Below, piece after piece: positions 16,430-25,355 of a DNA stretch of 64,000 nt. The position numbers and the translations under genes were made by a program. The stretch is from Pseudolabrys taiwanensis. Its GTDB lineage: Bacteria > Pseudomonadota > Alphaproteobacteria > Rhizobiales > Xanthobacteraceae. Each line of letters opens with the position of its first letter. The stretch's first letter is position 1. The notes below the pieces were generated by a model. That model had not been told where the DNA came from, ran no database searches, and saw only the letters and a program-made list of their open reading frames with translations. The stretch covers positions 3,410,001 through 3,474,000 of the forward strand of contig NZ_CP031417.1 in the NCBI RefSeq assembly GCF_003367395.1, in the 5' to 3' direction.

Positions 16430-17545
16430 ATGAAAAGAAACGCCAAGCGCCTCGGCCTTGCGATCATCGGCGGCGGCCGCGTCGGCCTATTCCGCGGCGA
16501 GGTGGCGGCACGGCATCCGGCCGTCGAATGGATTGGCCTCGCCGAGAAGAACCCCAATCGCGCCGGCGACGTCGGACCAAAGATCGACGCGGATTTCGTC
16601 ACGCAAAGTCATGTCGAGCTGATCAAACGCCCGGAGGTCAACTGCGCCATCATCGCGACCGATGAGCATCTGCACGTCGATCCGATCATGGCCTGCATCG
16701 AACGCGGCATTCCGATGCTGATCGAAAAGCCGTTGGCCACGCGTCTCGACGAATCCGCGCGCGTGCTCAAGCTCATCAAAGAGGCCAAGCTCGACGCCGT
16801 GGTCGGCTACACACAACGCTTCCGTCGCCGCTGGCTCGCAGCCAAGGAAAAATGCCGCACTGGCGCGCTTGGCGATGTGACCCTCGTCACCTCGCGCGCC
16901 TTCATGAACCGGCTGGTGGCGATCGACAACTACAAACGCACCGACGATCCGAGCACGATTTCGCCGATGGTCATCTCCGGCACGCATGCGCTCGACATCT
17001 GCATGTGGTGCCTGGAAGGCAAGACGCCGGTCGAGGTCTATGCCCGCTCGATCGACAAGGTGATGGGCCCGCTCTACAAGGGCATCGACGCGACGGCCGG
17101 CATGATCACCTTCGACGACGGGACCGTCTATCATCTCAGCATGTCGTGGGCGATGCCGGTGACATGGCCGGCGGCGGTCTATTCGCTCGAGGTCGGCATT
17201 TCCGGCACGACAGGCGTGCTCACCATCGACGACACGCACCGCGATATCGTGCTCGCCGTGTCGAAACCGCAGTCGGAAGGCTACAACCCCGACTCAACGC
17301 GTCTCGTGGACTTCATGGGCAGCTATCCGCCGGGCGACATGGCACTCGGCGAGTTGCGCGGGCCGATGGCCGAGGAAACCGTGAGTTGGCTCAACCGCAT
17401 CGCGCTCGGCCTGCCGACGGCCGCGGCGACGGTGGAAGAAGCGCACCGCAATCTGATGCTGACCAAGGCGCTCGATCTCTCGGCCAAGCGCAGGAAGCCG
17501 CTGCAATTGCCGCTCAGCGAGGAGGATATGAAGGAGGTTGCATAG
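16430..17545 (+). CDS. Gfo/Idh/MocA-family oxidoreductase, second copy
   Basis: A 371-aa NAD(P)-dependent dehydrogenase. The nucleotide motif is GGGRVG (11-16), the family lysine block is EKPLATR, and the active-site histidine block is SGTHALDICMW. It resembles the preceding gene in architecture (VVGYTQRFRRRW against TIGYSQRFNTK), suggesting an old duplication or two steps on related substrates. The Bug-type binding protein downstream and the Ldh-family gene hint at oxidation of an imported hydroxyacid or sugar acid, but this is context only. Confidence 0.87.
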   Translation: MKRNAKRLGLAIIGGGRVGLFRGEVAARHPAVEWIGLAEKNPNRAGDVGPKIDADFVTQSHVELIKRPEVNCAIIATDEHLHVDPIMACIERGIPMLIEKPLATRLDESARVLKLIKEAKLDAVVGYTQRFRRRWLAAKEKCRTGALGDVTLVTSRAFMNRLVAIDNYKRTDDPSTISPMVISGTHALDICMWCLEGKTPVEVYARSIDKVMGPLYKGIDATAGMITFDDGTVYHLSMSWAMPVTWPAAVYSLEVGISGTTGVLTIDDTHRDIVLAVSKPQSEGYNPDSTRLVDFMGSYPPGDMALGELRGPMAEETVSWLNRIALGLPTAAATVEEAHRNLMLTKALDLSAKRRKPLQLPLSEEDMKEVA

Positions 17546-17646
17546 CTGCGGTACGCGACACGGCCCGCGCTTGCCGCGACGGACGCGGCGCCATGACGCT
17601 TGGCGCCAATAGATAAGAACCATGTCGGTGCCGGGAGGAAAATGCC

Positions 17647-18636
17647 ATGCAGACCATGGCCGCATGCCTGCGCCTTTCGTTGGCTTTCCTGTCTCTGATC
17701 GCAATAGCCCGCGACGCGCGCGCCCAAGACGCTTATCCAAGCCGCCCGATTCATATCATCGTGCCCTTCGCGCCAGGCGGCGCGTCCGATCTCGCACTCC
17801 GCCTGCTTCAGCCCGGGCTCGAGCAAGCGCTCGGCCAACCGCTTGTCATCGACAACCGATCCGGCGCGGCCGGCAATATCGGCATGGAACTCGCGGCCCG
17901 CGCGGAACCTGACGGCTACACGTTGTTTTTCGGCAATGTCGGCACCATGGCCATCAATCCGCACTTCTATGCCGACCTGAAGATCAAACCCGACAAAGAC
18001 TTCGCTCCGATCTCGCTCGTGTCGGAAACGCCGGGCATCTTCATCGCGCGGCCGGATTTTCCGGCCGCATCGTTGAAGGACATGGCGGCCTATGTGAAGA
18101 CGCGGCCGGGCAAGGTGAACTATGCCGCCGCCGGCATCAGCACGCTGAATACATTGGAGATGCAGCAGTTCGAGCACGCCGCCGGCTTGAAGATGATGCA
18201 GGTGCCGTACAAGGGCGGCGCCGGGCCCGCCGTCAACGATCTCATGGGCGGCCATGTCGACGTGATGTGCGTGACCTATTCGTCGGCCCTGCCCCATGTG
18301 AAGTCTGGCAAGTTGAAAGGCCTGGCGGTGACGACGCGGGAGCGCCTGAGCACATTGCCTGACGTGCCGACGGTAGTCGAACTCGGATACCCGAACAGCG
18401 TCAGTTCCTCGTGGCAAGGTCTGTTCACCGTCGCCGGCACGCCGCAGATGATCGTTGCGAAGCTGTATGCCGCCGTCGCGCAGGCGCTTGCCGATCCGGC
18501 GGTGCGCGCTCACATGGAAACGGCAGGCATGCTACCGACCCCGAGCCGGTCGCCCGACGACTTCAAGAACTACCTCGCGGCCGAATCGACGAAGTGGAGC
18601 AAGGTCGTCACCGAGCTCGGCGTCAAACCGCAGTAG
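17647..18636 (+). CDS. Tripartite tricarboxylate transporter substrate-binding protein (Bug/TctC family)
   Basis: A 329-aa periplasmic binding protein. A signal peptide runs to about residue 26 (ARAQDAYPSRP), followed by the Bug hallmark IHIIVPFAPGGASD and NRSGAAGNIG near 75-85. The VPYKGGAGPAVNDLMGGHVDV segment is also diagnostic. GGGAGG lies just before the ATG. No TctA/TctB membrane genes are nearby, which is usual for the large Bug families of this group. Ligands are typically carboxylates; the true ligand is unknown. Confidence 0.92.
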   Translation: MQTMAACLRLSLAFLSLIAIARDARAQDAYPSRPIHIIVPFAPGGASDLALRLLQPGLEQALGQPLVIDNRSGAAGNIGMELAARAEPDGYTLFFGNVGTMAINPHFYADLKIKPDKDFAPISLVSETPGIFIARPDFPAASLKDMAAYVKTRPGKVNYAAAGISTLNTLEMQQFEHAAGLKMMQVPYKGGAGPAVNDLMGGHVDVMCVTYSSALPHVKSGKLKGLAVTTRERLSTLPDVPTVVELGYPNSVSSSWQGLFTVAGTPQMIVAKLYAAVAQALADPAVRAHMETAGMLPTPSRSPDDFKNYLAAESTKWSKVVTELGVKPQ

Positions 18637-18686
18637 CCGATGCGCGTCGCTCAGCCGCGCGGATGTGAAGGCAGTGGCGTAAACCT

Positions 18687-18785
18687 TTGTCGTCCCGGGC
18701 GAGCAAAGCGAGGCCCGGGACCCATACGCCGCAGCCTATCGAGAAGTCACGGCTTATGGGGTCCCCGCCTGCGCGGGGACGACAG
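18687..18785. repeat. Long palindromic repeat, near-identical to the copy at 14158
   Basis: Same nested GTCGTCCCGGG / GGGACCCATACGCCG / GGTCCCCGCC..GGGGACGAC structure and the shared core CAGCCTATCGAGA. It lies between the convergent Bug-type and Ldh-type genes and could end both transcripts. Confidence 0.8.
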
Positions 18786-18791
18786 AAAACA

Positions 18792-19862
18792 CTAGCGCTC
18801 AGCCAACCGCTTGACGCCGAGCTCGCCCGCCATCGTGTCGAGCTGCTTCAGCAGTTCCGGCGGCAATGCGAGGCCGTTCTGCAGCCGGTCGGCACGGCGC
18901 CTGGCGCGCTCGTCGCCCGGCAGACGCACGCTGTGGCCGGGCAACGATTGCGACGCGCGTAACGACCGGACGTGACGGTCGACCTCCGCCTTGAACACAT
19001 CGAGCTTCTGGAACCGCGCCGGATCGAGCGCCACCACGAACTGCCCGGTATTGGTGACGGCGTCCGGCCGATTGTTGAAGTCGACGACATCACGGCCGAA
19101 TAAGGCGCCGTTGAGCGTGCCGCCGAGCAAGCCCAGCATCAGCGCGAGTCCGGCACCCTTGTAGCCGCCCATCGGCAGCAACAGCGCATGCGCGCTCTGG
19201 TGCGGATCGGTCACCGCCGCTCCGGTTGCGGGATCGACCATCCAGTCATGCGCCAGCGGCTTGTTCTGCAGGCGATGGTTCTTGATGGTGCCGTAGGAAA
19301 CGATCGAGGTCGCGATATCGAGCACCACCGGCGGCTCGTCACCGGCCGGAACGGCGATGGCCAAGGGATTGGTACCGAGCAGCGGCTCGGCGCCGCCGGC
19401 CAGCGGCATATGGTTGGCACTCGCCACCGCCGAATAGAGTCCGATCATATCGGCCTTGAGCGGCAGCGCGGCATAGACGCCCGCGGCACCGGCGTGGTTC
19501 GACATGCGGCAGCCGACCCAGGCGACGCCGCATTCGCGCGCGAGTTCGACCGCCGTCTCGGCGGCGCGCGCGATCACGACGTGGCCCATACCGTTGTCGC
19601 CGTCGATCAGCGCGGTCGCGGGCGCCGTGCGCTCCACTTTGATGTCCGGACGCGGATTGATCGCGCCGATCTTCAACCGCTCGACATACTGCGACAGGCG
19701 GAACACACCATGTGCATCGGCGCCGATGAGATCGGCTTCGAGCATCAGTTCGGCGACCTTCGCGGCGTCCGCTGCCGGCAACCCCGCCTTGATCATCGCA
19801 TCGGCGATCAGCCCCGTAACGGCGGCAACGGGAATGCGCGAGACGGCCATGGGCGCGTTCAT
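18792..19862 (-). CDS. Ldh-family (malate/L-lactate/ureidoglycolate type) dehydrogenase
   Basis: A 356-aa NAD(P)-dependent oxidoreductase of the MDH2/LDH2 family, which does not use a Rossmann fold. Visible landmarks are LMLEADLIGADAHGVFRLSQYV near 40-60, where the family's H (in DAHG) and R contact substrate, ALIDGDNGMGHVV, VGCRMSNHAGAAGVY with the catalytic histidine, and GTNPLAIAVPAG. The ATG at 19862 overlaps the stop of the 61-aa ORF upstream (ATGA), implying coupled translation. Substrates in this family include lactate, malate, sulfolactate and ureidoglycolate. Confidence 0.88.
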   Translation of the reverse strand: MNAPMAVSRIPVAAVTGLIADAMIKAGLPAADAAKVAELMLEADLIGADAHGVFRLSQYVERLKIGAINPRPDIKVERTAPATALIDGDNGMGHVVIARAAETAVELARECGVAWVGCRMSNHAGAAGVYAALPLKADMIGLYSAVASANHMPLAGGAEPLLGTNPLAIAVPAGDEPPVVLDIATSIVSYGTIKNHRLQNKPLAHDWMVDPATGAAVTDPHQSAHALLLPMGGYKGAGLALMLGLLGGTLNGALFGRDVVDFNNRPDAVTNTGQFVVALDPARFQKLDVFKAEVDRHVRSLRASQSLPGHSVRLPGDERARRRADRLQNGLALPPELLKQLDTMAGELGVKRLAER

Positions 19863-20047
19863 CACGCCCTCCCCTGCAACAGCGCTTCCGCGCTGGTATT
19901 GAGGATCATGGTTTTGCCGGCCCGCGCGACCGTCAAACCGCGCCCACGCGCGAGAAAAAAATTGGACTCGAGATGGCGGTCGAACTCGCCGCCAGCGACC
20001 ATGCAGGACGGCGCCGGCACATGCGTTTGAGCCTCAATGATACGCAT
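19862..20047 (-). CDS. Small protein of unknown function, coupled to the Ldh-family gene
   Basis: A 61-aa ORF with ATG at 20047 preceded by GGGGATGAA, a good ribosome site. Its TGA overlaps the Ldh gene start by a few bases. The protein has no signal peptide or clear membrane segment; it contains CMVAGGEFDRHLES and ends TMILNTSAEALLQGRA. No family is recognised. The ribosome site and overlap favour real translation, either as a small protein or as a leader that delivers ribosomes to the Ldh start. It may also be the remnant of a longer gene. Confidence 0.45.
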   Translation of the reverse strand: MRIIEAQTHVPAPSCMVAGGEFDRHLESNFFLARGRGLTVARAGKTMILNTSAEALLQGRA

Positions 20048-20227
20048 TTCATCCCCTGAAATCGGCTATGAGCGCGCGATCGCGTGCGGCCTTGAGTGCC
20101 TCAGCGCCGAAGACGGCGCAAGACGCTCCACCGTGCCGCGGCCGGCCGCGCCGAAAGCCGGTTTCCCCGGCCCGGGCCCGTGCGCTAGTCTCCCGCACCC
20201 TAACGACCCCAACCTATCGGAATCTCC

Positions 20228-22573
20228 ATGACAGCGACCACCTCCCGCCGCAGTAAGAATGAACCACGCGTGGAGGACGACGCGCTCGTGCGCGGGGCGG
20301 GCCGCTTTACGGACGACCCCAGGCTGCCCAATCAGGTTTATGGCGCGTTTGTGCGCTCGCCGCATGCGCATGCACGCATTCTCAAGGTCGACACCGAGGC
20401 CGCGCGCAAGGCCAAGAAGGTTTTGGCCGTGCTCACCGCCGCCGACATGAAGGCCGCCGGGGTCGCGAGCGTATCGCGCCACCCGCCGGTGCCGGGCCGT
20501 GGCGGCGCCACGATGGCGCTGCCGTTCCGGCCCTCGCTCGCCGGCGACAAGGTGCTGCATGTCGGCGAGCCGGTGGCGCTGGTGGTGGCGGAGACGGCGG
20601 CGGCGGCACAGGACGCGGTCGATCTCGTCGTGGTCGAATACGAGGAACTGCCCGCGGTGGTCGATCTTGCCACCGCGATGAAGGGCGAGACGCAGATCCA
20701 CGCCGACGTTCCTGGCAATCTGGTGGTCGACTGGCCCGGCACGCTGGGCGAAGCCGGGCAGCAGAACGAAGTCGCGGACATCATCGCCAAGGCACCGCAC
20801 GTCGCCAAAGTGCGCGTGACGAATCAGCGCATGGTGGTGGCCGCGATGGAGACGCGCGGTGCGACCGGCGTCTACGACAAGGCGACCGACAGCTACACAC
20901 TCCACGCCTGCTCTCAGAGCGCCGATGCACTGCGCGCCCAGGTCGCGCCGGCCATGGGCGTGCCGAACGACAAAATGCGGGTGATCACCGAGGACGTCGG
21001 CGGCGCCTTCGGCATGAAGACACCGGTGTATCCGGAATACCCGGCGCTCTTGGTGGCGGCGCGACAGCTCGGCCGCCCCGTGCACTGGCAGGCGACGCGC
21101 TCGGAATCCTTCGTCACCGACACGCAGGCCCGCGACACCATCACCGAAGCCGAACTTGCTCTCGACGAATCCGGAAAATTCCTCGCGCTGCGCATGCGTC
21201 ATCTGTGCAACCAGGGCGCCTATGTGAGCAACGCCGGCGTCCGCCTCAACACCAATAACTTCGCCTGCTGCCTCCCCGCCATGTATCTGATCCCGAAGAT
21301 CGACGCTTCGGCGGCCTGCTACTTCTCCAACACGCTGCCGATCGGGCCTTATCGCGGCGCGGGGCGGCCGGAGGCCAACTACGCGCTCGAGAAGGTGGTC
21401 GAGGAAGCCGCGCGCATCACCGGCATCGACAAGATCAAGCTGCGCAAGAAGAACTTCATTCCCAAGTCCAAGATGCCGTACAAGACGGCGGTCGGCACCG
21501 TCTACGACAGCGGCGATTTTCCCGGCCTGTTCGAGAAGGCACTGACCGTCGCCGACTATGCCAATTTCGCCAAGCGCAAGCGTGAGAGCGCGAAGCGTAA
21601 GAAGTATCGCGGCATCGGCATTTCATGCATGCTCGAGCACGCTGGCTCGCTGCCGCTGGAAGAAGCTTCGGCGACGTTCACCGACGGCGACACCATCGTT
21701 CTTGGCTGCAATGTGCAATCGACCGGCCAGAGCCACGCCACCGTGTTCGGCCGCCTGCTCGCCGGCAAGCTCGGCATCGATCCCAAGCACATTCGGCACA
21801 AGCACGGCGATACCGCGCTCGGCCTGACCGGCTTCGCCTCGGTCGGCTCGCGCTCGGCCATGTGCGCCGGCAATGCCATCGTGCATGTCGCCGATGTGGT
21901 GATCGCCAAAGGCAAGAAAGTCGCCTCCGCTCTGCTGGAAGCGTCTGAAAGCGACATTCAATTCGGCGACGGCATGTTCACTGTGGTTGGCACCGACCGC
22001 AAGATCTCGCTGTTCGATGTGGCGCGCCGCGCCAAGGAGATCGGCGGCAAGGGCGACATCCCGGCGACGCTCGACACCAAGGACAAGGCGGAAACGCCGC
22101 TCACTTACCCCAATGGCTGCCACATCGCCGAGGTGGAGATCGACCCCGACACCGGGCACATGGACATCGTCACCTATACGGCGGTGGACGACCCCGGCAA
22201 CGTGCTCGACGAAATTGTCGTCGAAGGCCAGGTGCAGGGCTCGCTGGCGCAGGGGCTTGGCCAGGCGCTGATCGAGAACGCTGTCTACGACGCCGACAGC
22301 GGGCAGCTCATCACCGGCTCCTTCATGGATTACGGCATGCCGCACGCCGAGATCATGCCGATCGAGTTTCGCGACGCGATCTATGCGGTGCCGGCGACGA
22401 CCAACCCGCTGGGCGTCAAAGGCTCGGGCGAAGCCGGCACCACCGCGGCGATCGCGGCGGTGATGAACGCGGTCGCCGACGCGATCCCGAACGGCGCGGC
22501 CAATTACATGGAAATGCCGGCAACGCCGTCGAAGATCTGGGAAGCGTGCCAGAAGGCGGCGCAGGCAAAGTAG
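20228..22573 (+). CDS. Xanthine dehydrogenase-family molybdopterin-binding subunit (form II CoxL-like), orphan
   Basis: A 781-aa molybdenum hydroxylase large subunit. RVEDDALVRGAGRFTDD opens the family's N-terminal domain, and EDVGGAFGMKTPVYPEY is the molybdopterin-binding glycine loop. PYRGAGRPEANY (about 373-384) matches form II CoxL (AYRGAGR), not the form I CO-dehydrogenase AYxCSFR loop, so CO oxidation is not expected. The catalytic glutamate is in GSGEAGTTAAIA. No [2Fe-2S] or FAD subunit gene flanks it: the neighbours are Ldh and aldehyde dehydrogenase genes on the other strand. It must use partners encoded elsewhere. Confidence 0.9.
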   Translation: MTATTSRRSKNEPRVEDDALVRGAGRFTDDPRLPNQVYGAFVRSPHAHARILKVDTEAARKAKKVLAVLTAADMKAAGVASVSRHPPVPGRGGATMALPFRPSLAGDKVLHVGEPVALVVAETAAAAQDAVDLVVVEYEELPAVVDLATAMKGETQIHADVPGNLVVDWPGTLGEAGQQNEVADIIAKAPHVAKVRVTNQRMVVAAMETRGATGVYDKATDSYTLHACSQSADALRAQVAPAMGVPNDKMRVITEDVGGAFGMKTPVYPEYPALLVAARQLGRPVHWQATRSESFVTDTQARDTITEAELALDESGKFLALRMRHLCNQGAYVSNAGVRLNTNNFACCLPAMYLIPKIDASAACYFSNTLPIGPYRGAGRPEANYALEKVVEEAARITGIDKIKLRKKNFIPKSKMPYKTAVGTVYDSGDFPGLFEKALTVADYANFAKRKRESAKRKKYRGIGISCMLEHAGSLPLEEASATFTDGDTIVLGCNVQSTGQSHATVFGRLLAGKLGIDPKHIRHKHGDTALGLTGFASVGSRSAMCAGNAIVHVADVVIAKGKKVASALLEASESDIQFGDGMFTVVGTDRKISLFDVARRAKEIGGKGDIPATLDTKDKAETPLTYPNGCHIAEVEIDPDTGHMDIVTYTAVDDPGNVLDEIVVEGQVQGSLAQGLGQALIENAVYDADSGQLITGSFMDYGMPHAEIMPIEFRDAIYAVPATTNPLGVKGSGEAGTTAAIAAVMNAVADAIPNGAANYMEMPATPSKIWEACQKAAQAK

Positions 22574-22589
22574 CGGTCACGACATCCGT

Positions 22590-22915
22590 GCCGTCATCCT
22601 GAGGCGCGCGCGGGTGGACCACACGCTCGGCGTCATGCCCGGGCTCGACCCGGGCATCCATGATGACTCTCCGCGAATGGGGACTTAAGTACGGTCCTCT
22701 TTGCGGAACCGCGTCATGGATTGCCGGGTCAAGCCCGGCAATGACAGCAACGAAGTCTGCAACGCGAGCAAATGGCCAGGCAATGCCCAGCCTTCTGTGT
22801 TCGGGATCTCCGCTGTCATGCCCGCAAAAGCGGGGCATCCAGTCATCGCAGGCGCATCCGCACGTCGTAACGCATCGGGTACTGGATTCCCGCTTGCGCG
22901 GGAATGACCGGAAAC
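22590..22915. repeat. Cluster of palindromic repeats filling a 346-bp gap
   Basis: No gene is visible between the CoxL-like and aldehyde dehydrogenase genes (22574-22919). The gap holds at least four hairpin cores: GTCATGCCCGGGCTCGACCC (22632 on), GGATTGCCGGGTCAAGCCCG (near 22718), TCATGCCCGC..GCGGGGCAT (near 22817), and TTCCCGCTTGCGCGGGAATGA (near 22887). It looks like an accumulation site for the repeats seen singly elsewhere. Confidence 0.75.
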
Positions 22916-22919
22916 AGCC

Positions 22920-24347
22920 TCACGCCTGCGAGATGAACTTCGTATTCATATACGCCTGCAGGCCTTCGATACCGCCCTCGGAGCCGTAGCCCGACTCCTT
23001 GATGCCGCCGAACGGCGTTTCCGGCGTCGAGATCGCCACGCTGTTGATGCCGACCATGCCGGACTGAATGGCATCGCCGATTGCGGTTGCGGTCGCACCC
23101 GACGAGGTGAAGGCATATGCGGCGAGACCGTATTCGAGCGAGTTCGCGCGCTCGACGACTTCGTCGAACGTCTTGAACGGCACGATCGGCGCCAGCGGGC
23201 CGAACGGCTCCTGCGTCATGATCTTGGAATCGTCCGGCACGTCGGTGATCACCGTCGGCTGGAAAAAGAAACCCTGGTTGCCGTGACGCGAACCGCCGGC
23301 CAGGATCTTGCCGCCGCGATCCTTGGAGTCGTTGACGAAGGATTCCATGGCATCGAGCCGGCGCGCATTGGCGAGCGGCCCCATGGTGATGCCCTTCTCG
23401 AGACCGTCACCGAGCTTGATGCCCTTGGCATATTCGGTGAAGCGGGCGACGAACTTGTTGTAGTTCTGCTCCTGCACGTAGAAGCGCGTCGGCGAGATGC
23501 AGACCTGCCCGGCGTTGCGATACTTGAACGCCGCGATGGTGTCGGCCGCCTTCTCCGGATCGGCGTCGGCGAAGACGACGACGGGAGAATGACCGCCGAG
23601 CTCCATCGTCGCTTTCTTCATGCCCTTGGCGGCGAGACCGGCGAGCAATTTGCCCACGGGAATCGAGCCGGTGAACGAGATCTTCTTGACGGCATCGGCG
23701 GTGATCAGATGCTCCGACACGGTCGACGGCACACCGAACACCAAGTTGAGCACACCCGCCGGCAACCCGGCGTCGGCGAAGCACTTCACCAGTTCGACGC
23801 AAGCGCCGGGCGTTTCTTCCGAAGCCTTGATGATGATCGAGCAGCCGGCACCGAGCGCACCCGCGATCTTGCGCACCGGCGTCAGCGTCGGGAAGTTCCA
23901 AGGCGTGAAAGCCGCGACGACACCAACCGGCTCCTGCGTGACAAGCTGACGCACACCGTTCTGACGGCCCGGCACGAGACGGCCATACGAGCGACGCCCT
24001 TCCTCGGCACACCAGTCGATGATGTCGGCGGAGGTGAGCACCTCACCGCGCGCCTCCGGATAGACCTTGCCCTGCTCCTGCACCAACACCTTGGAGACGT
24101 GATCGGCACGCTCGCGCAGGAGGTCCGCGGCCTTGCGCATGATCTTTGAGCGGTCATACGCGGTGGTCGCCTTCCAGAGCTTGAAACCTTTCTCCGCCGC
24201 GGCCAGCGCCGCATCGAGATCGGCTGCCGAAGCATGCGGCAAATGCGCGAGCACTTTGCCGGTCGCGGGGTTCACCACGTCCTCGCCCTTGCGGCCTTCG
24301 CCGCCCAGCCATTTTCCATCAATGAAAAGCTGCAGATCGGTGTACAT
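22920..24347 (-). CDS. NAD(P)-dependent aldehyde dehydrogenase, succinate-semialdehyde dehydrogenase type
   Basis: A 475-aa ALDH-superfamily enzyme. FTPWNFP is the cofactor-site block, MELGGHSPVVVFADAD holds the general-base glutamate, and GQVCISPTRFYV holds the nucleophilic cysteine. EPFGPLAPIVPF and the C-terminal PFGGIKESGYGSEGG are also typical. The GHSP variant and overall sequence fit GabD-like succinate/glutarate semialdehyde dehydrogenases, but many ALDHs share these. I chose ATG at 24347; a TTG two codons upstream is possible. It probably oxidises an aldehyde from the neighbouring catabolic genes. Confidence 0.9.
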   Translation of the reverse strand: MYTDLQLFIDGKWLGGEGRKGEDVVNPATGKVLAHLPHASAADLDAALAAAEKGFKLWKATTAYDRSKIMRKAADLLRERADHVSKVLVQEQGKVYPEARGEVLTSADIIDWCAEEGRRSYGRLVPGRQNGVRQLVTQEPVGVVAAFTPWNFPTLTPVRKIAGALGAGCSIIIKASEETPGACVELVKCFADAGLPAGVLNLVFGVPSTVSEHLITADAVKKISFTGSIPVGKLLAGLAAKGMKKATMELGGHSPVVVFADADPEKAADTIAAFKYRNAGQVCISPTRFYVQEQNYNKFVARFTEYAKGIKLGDGLEKGITMGPLANARRLDAMESFVNDSKDRGGKILAGGSRHGNQGFFFQPTVITDVPDDSKIMTQEPFGPLAPIVPFKTFDEVVERANSLEYGLAAYAFTSSGATATAIGDAIQSGMVGINSVAISTPETPFGGIKESGYGSEGGIEGLQAYMNTKFISQA

Positions 24348-24420
24348 GCTCAACCTCGCGATTTCCGTCCCAATATTATGGCGGCTGGATTAGCACTTTT
24401 TGTCAGTTGTCGTCACGGGG

Positions 24421-25212
24421 CTAAGTGCCCGTGAAGACCGGCTTTCGCTTCTCCATGAAAGCCCGGCGGCCCTCGATGAAATCGTTGGAGGCGAAACAGG
24501 CCTGCACCATCGCCTCGCATTTGGCGAGATCGCGTTTGTCTTCATCGACGAAAGCTTGCGCGACCATGAACTTCACGGAATCGACCGTGAGCGGCGCGTT
24601 CTCAGCGATCGTGTCGGCATAGTTCTTCACATAGGCCTCAAGCTCGCTATCGGACAGAACGCGATTGACGAGACCCATCTGCTGCGCCTCGGCGGCGGTG
24701 AATTGCCGCGCGGTGAAAAAGATCTCCTTGGCGTAAGACGGCCCGACGAGATCGACCAGCTTTTTGAGCGGCGCGAAGCGATAGCCGATCGAGAGCTTGG
24801 CGGCCGGCACGGCGAACTTCGACCCCTCGGTCGCGATGCGCATGTCGCAGCACAGCGCGAGGCCGACGCCGCCGCCGATGCAATAACCGCGGATCATGGC
24901 GATCGTCGGCTTCGGGAAATCGTAAAGCGCAGCGTAAGCGCGATCGACGGCCTCGTTATAACGATCGGACGCTTCCTTGGAGGCGCGCTCGCTCTCGAAC
25001 TTGGAGATGTCGGCGCCCGAAACGAAGGCCTTGCCACCGGCGCCGGTGACGACGACCACGCGGATGTTCTTGTCGTCCTTGAATTCGGCGAGATAGCTCT
25101 CCGCCGCCTCCCACATCTCCAGCGACACGGCGTTGTGCCGCTCGGGATTGTTGAAGGTGAGATAGCCGACGTGTCCCTCTTTGCGGGACAGCATCTTGTC
25201 GGTCAGGGCCAT
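24421..25212 (-). CDS. Enoyl-CoA hydratase/isomerase family protein
   Basis: A 263-aa crotonase-fold enzyme. The oxyanion-hole segments are GKAFVSGADISKFE (about 56-69) and IRGYCIGGGVGLALCCDMRIA (about 104-124). The first catalytic glutamate position of enoyl-CoA hydratase (AE..) is not obvious after GGVGLAL, so an isomerase or other crotonase reaction is possible. It is read toward the aldehyde dehydrogenase and follows the CaiB-type gene, separated by a palindromic repeat. These three may form a CoA-ester degradation unit. Confidence 0.88.
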   Translation of the reverse strand: MALTDKMLSRKEGHVGYLTFNNPERHNAVSLEMWEAAESYLAEFKDDKNIRVVVVTGAGGKAFVSGADISKFESERASKEASDRYNEAVDRAYAALYDFPKPTIAMIRGYCIGGGVGLALCCDMRIATEGSKFAVPAAKLSIGYRFAPLKKLVDLVGPSYAKEIFFTARQFTAAEAQQMGLVNRVLSDSELEAYVKNYADTIAENAPLTVDSVKFMVAQAFVDEDKRDLAKCEAMVQACFASNDFIEGRRAFMEKRKPVFTGT

Positions 25213-25248
25213 TATTCAAATCCTTCTCTGAACATTCACTAGATGCGT

Positions 25249-25354
25249 CATTCCGGGGCGCGCTGAACGCGCGAACCCGGAATCCAGAACGACCGTCAGG
25301 GCTTTTGTCTGGATTCCGGGTTCACGCGCTCACGCGCGTGCCCCGGAATGACGA
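25249..25354. repeat. Long inverted repeat (GTCATTCCGGGGC type)
   Basis: CGTCATTCCGGGGCGCG (from about 25249) is complementary to CGCGTGCCCCGGAATGACG (ending about 25352), and inner arms GAACCCGGAATCCAGA / TCTGGATTCCGGGTTC also pair. The whole gap between the hydratase and CoA-transferase genes can fold into one long stem. Confidence 0.8.
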
Positions 25355-25355
25355 A

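Noticed and set aside
20228..22573. Carbon monoxide dehydrogenase large subunit (CoxL form I)
   Set aside because: The active-site loop is PYRGAGR, not AYxCSFR, and coxM/coxS are absent.
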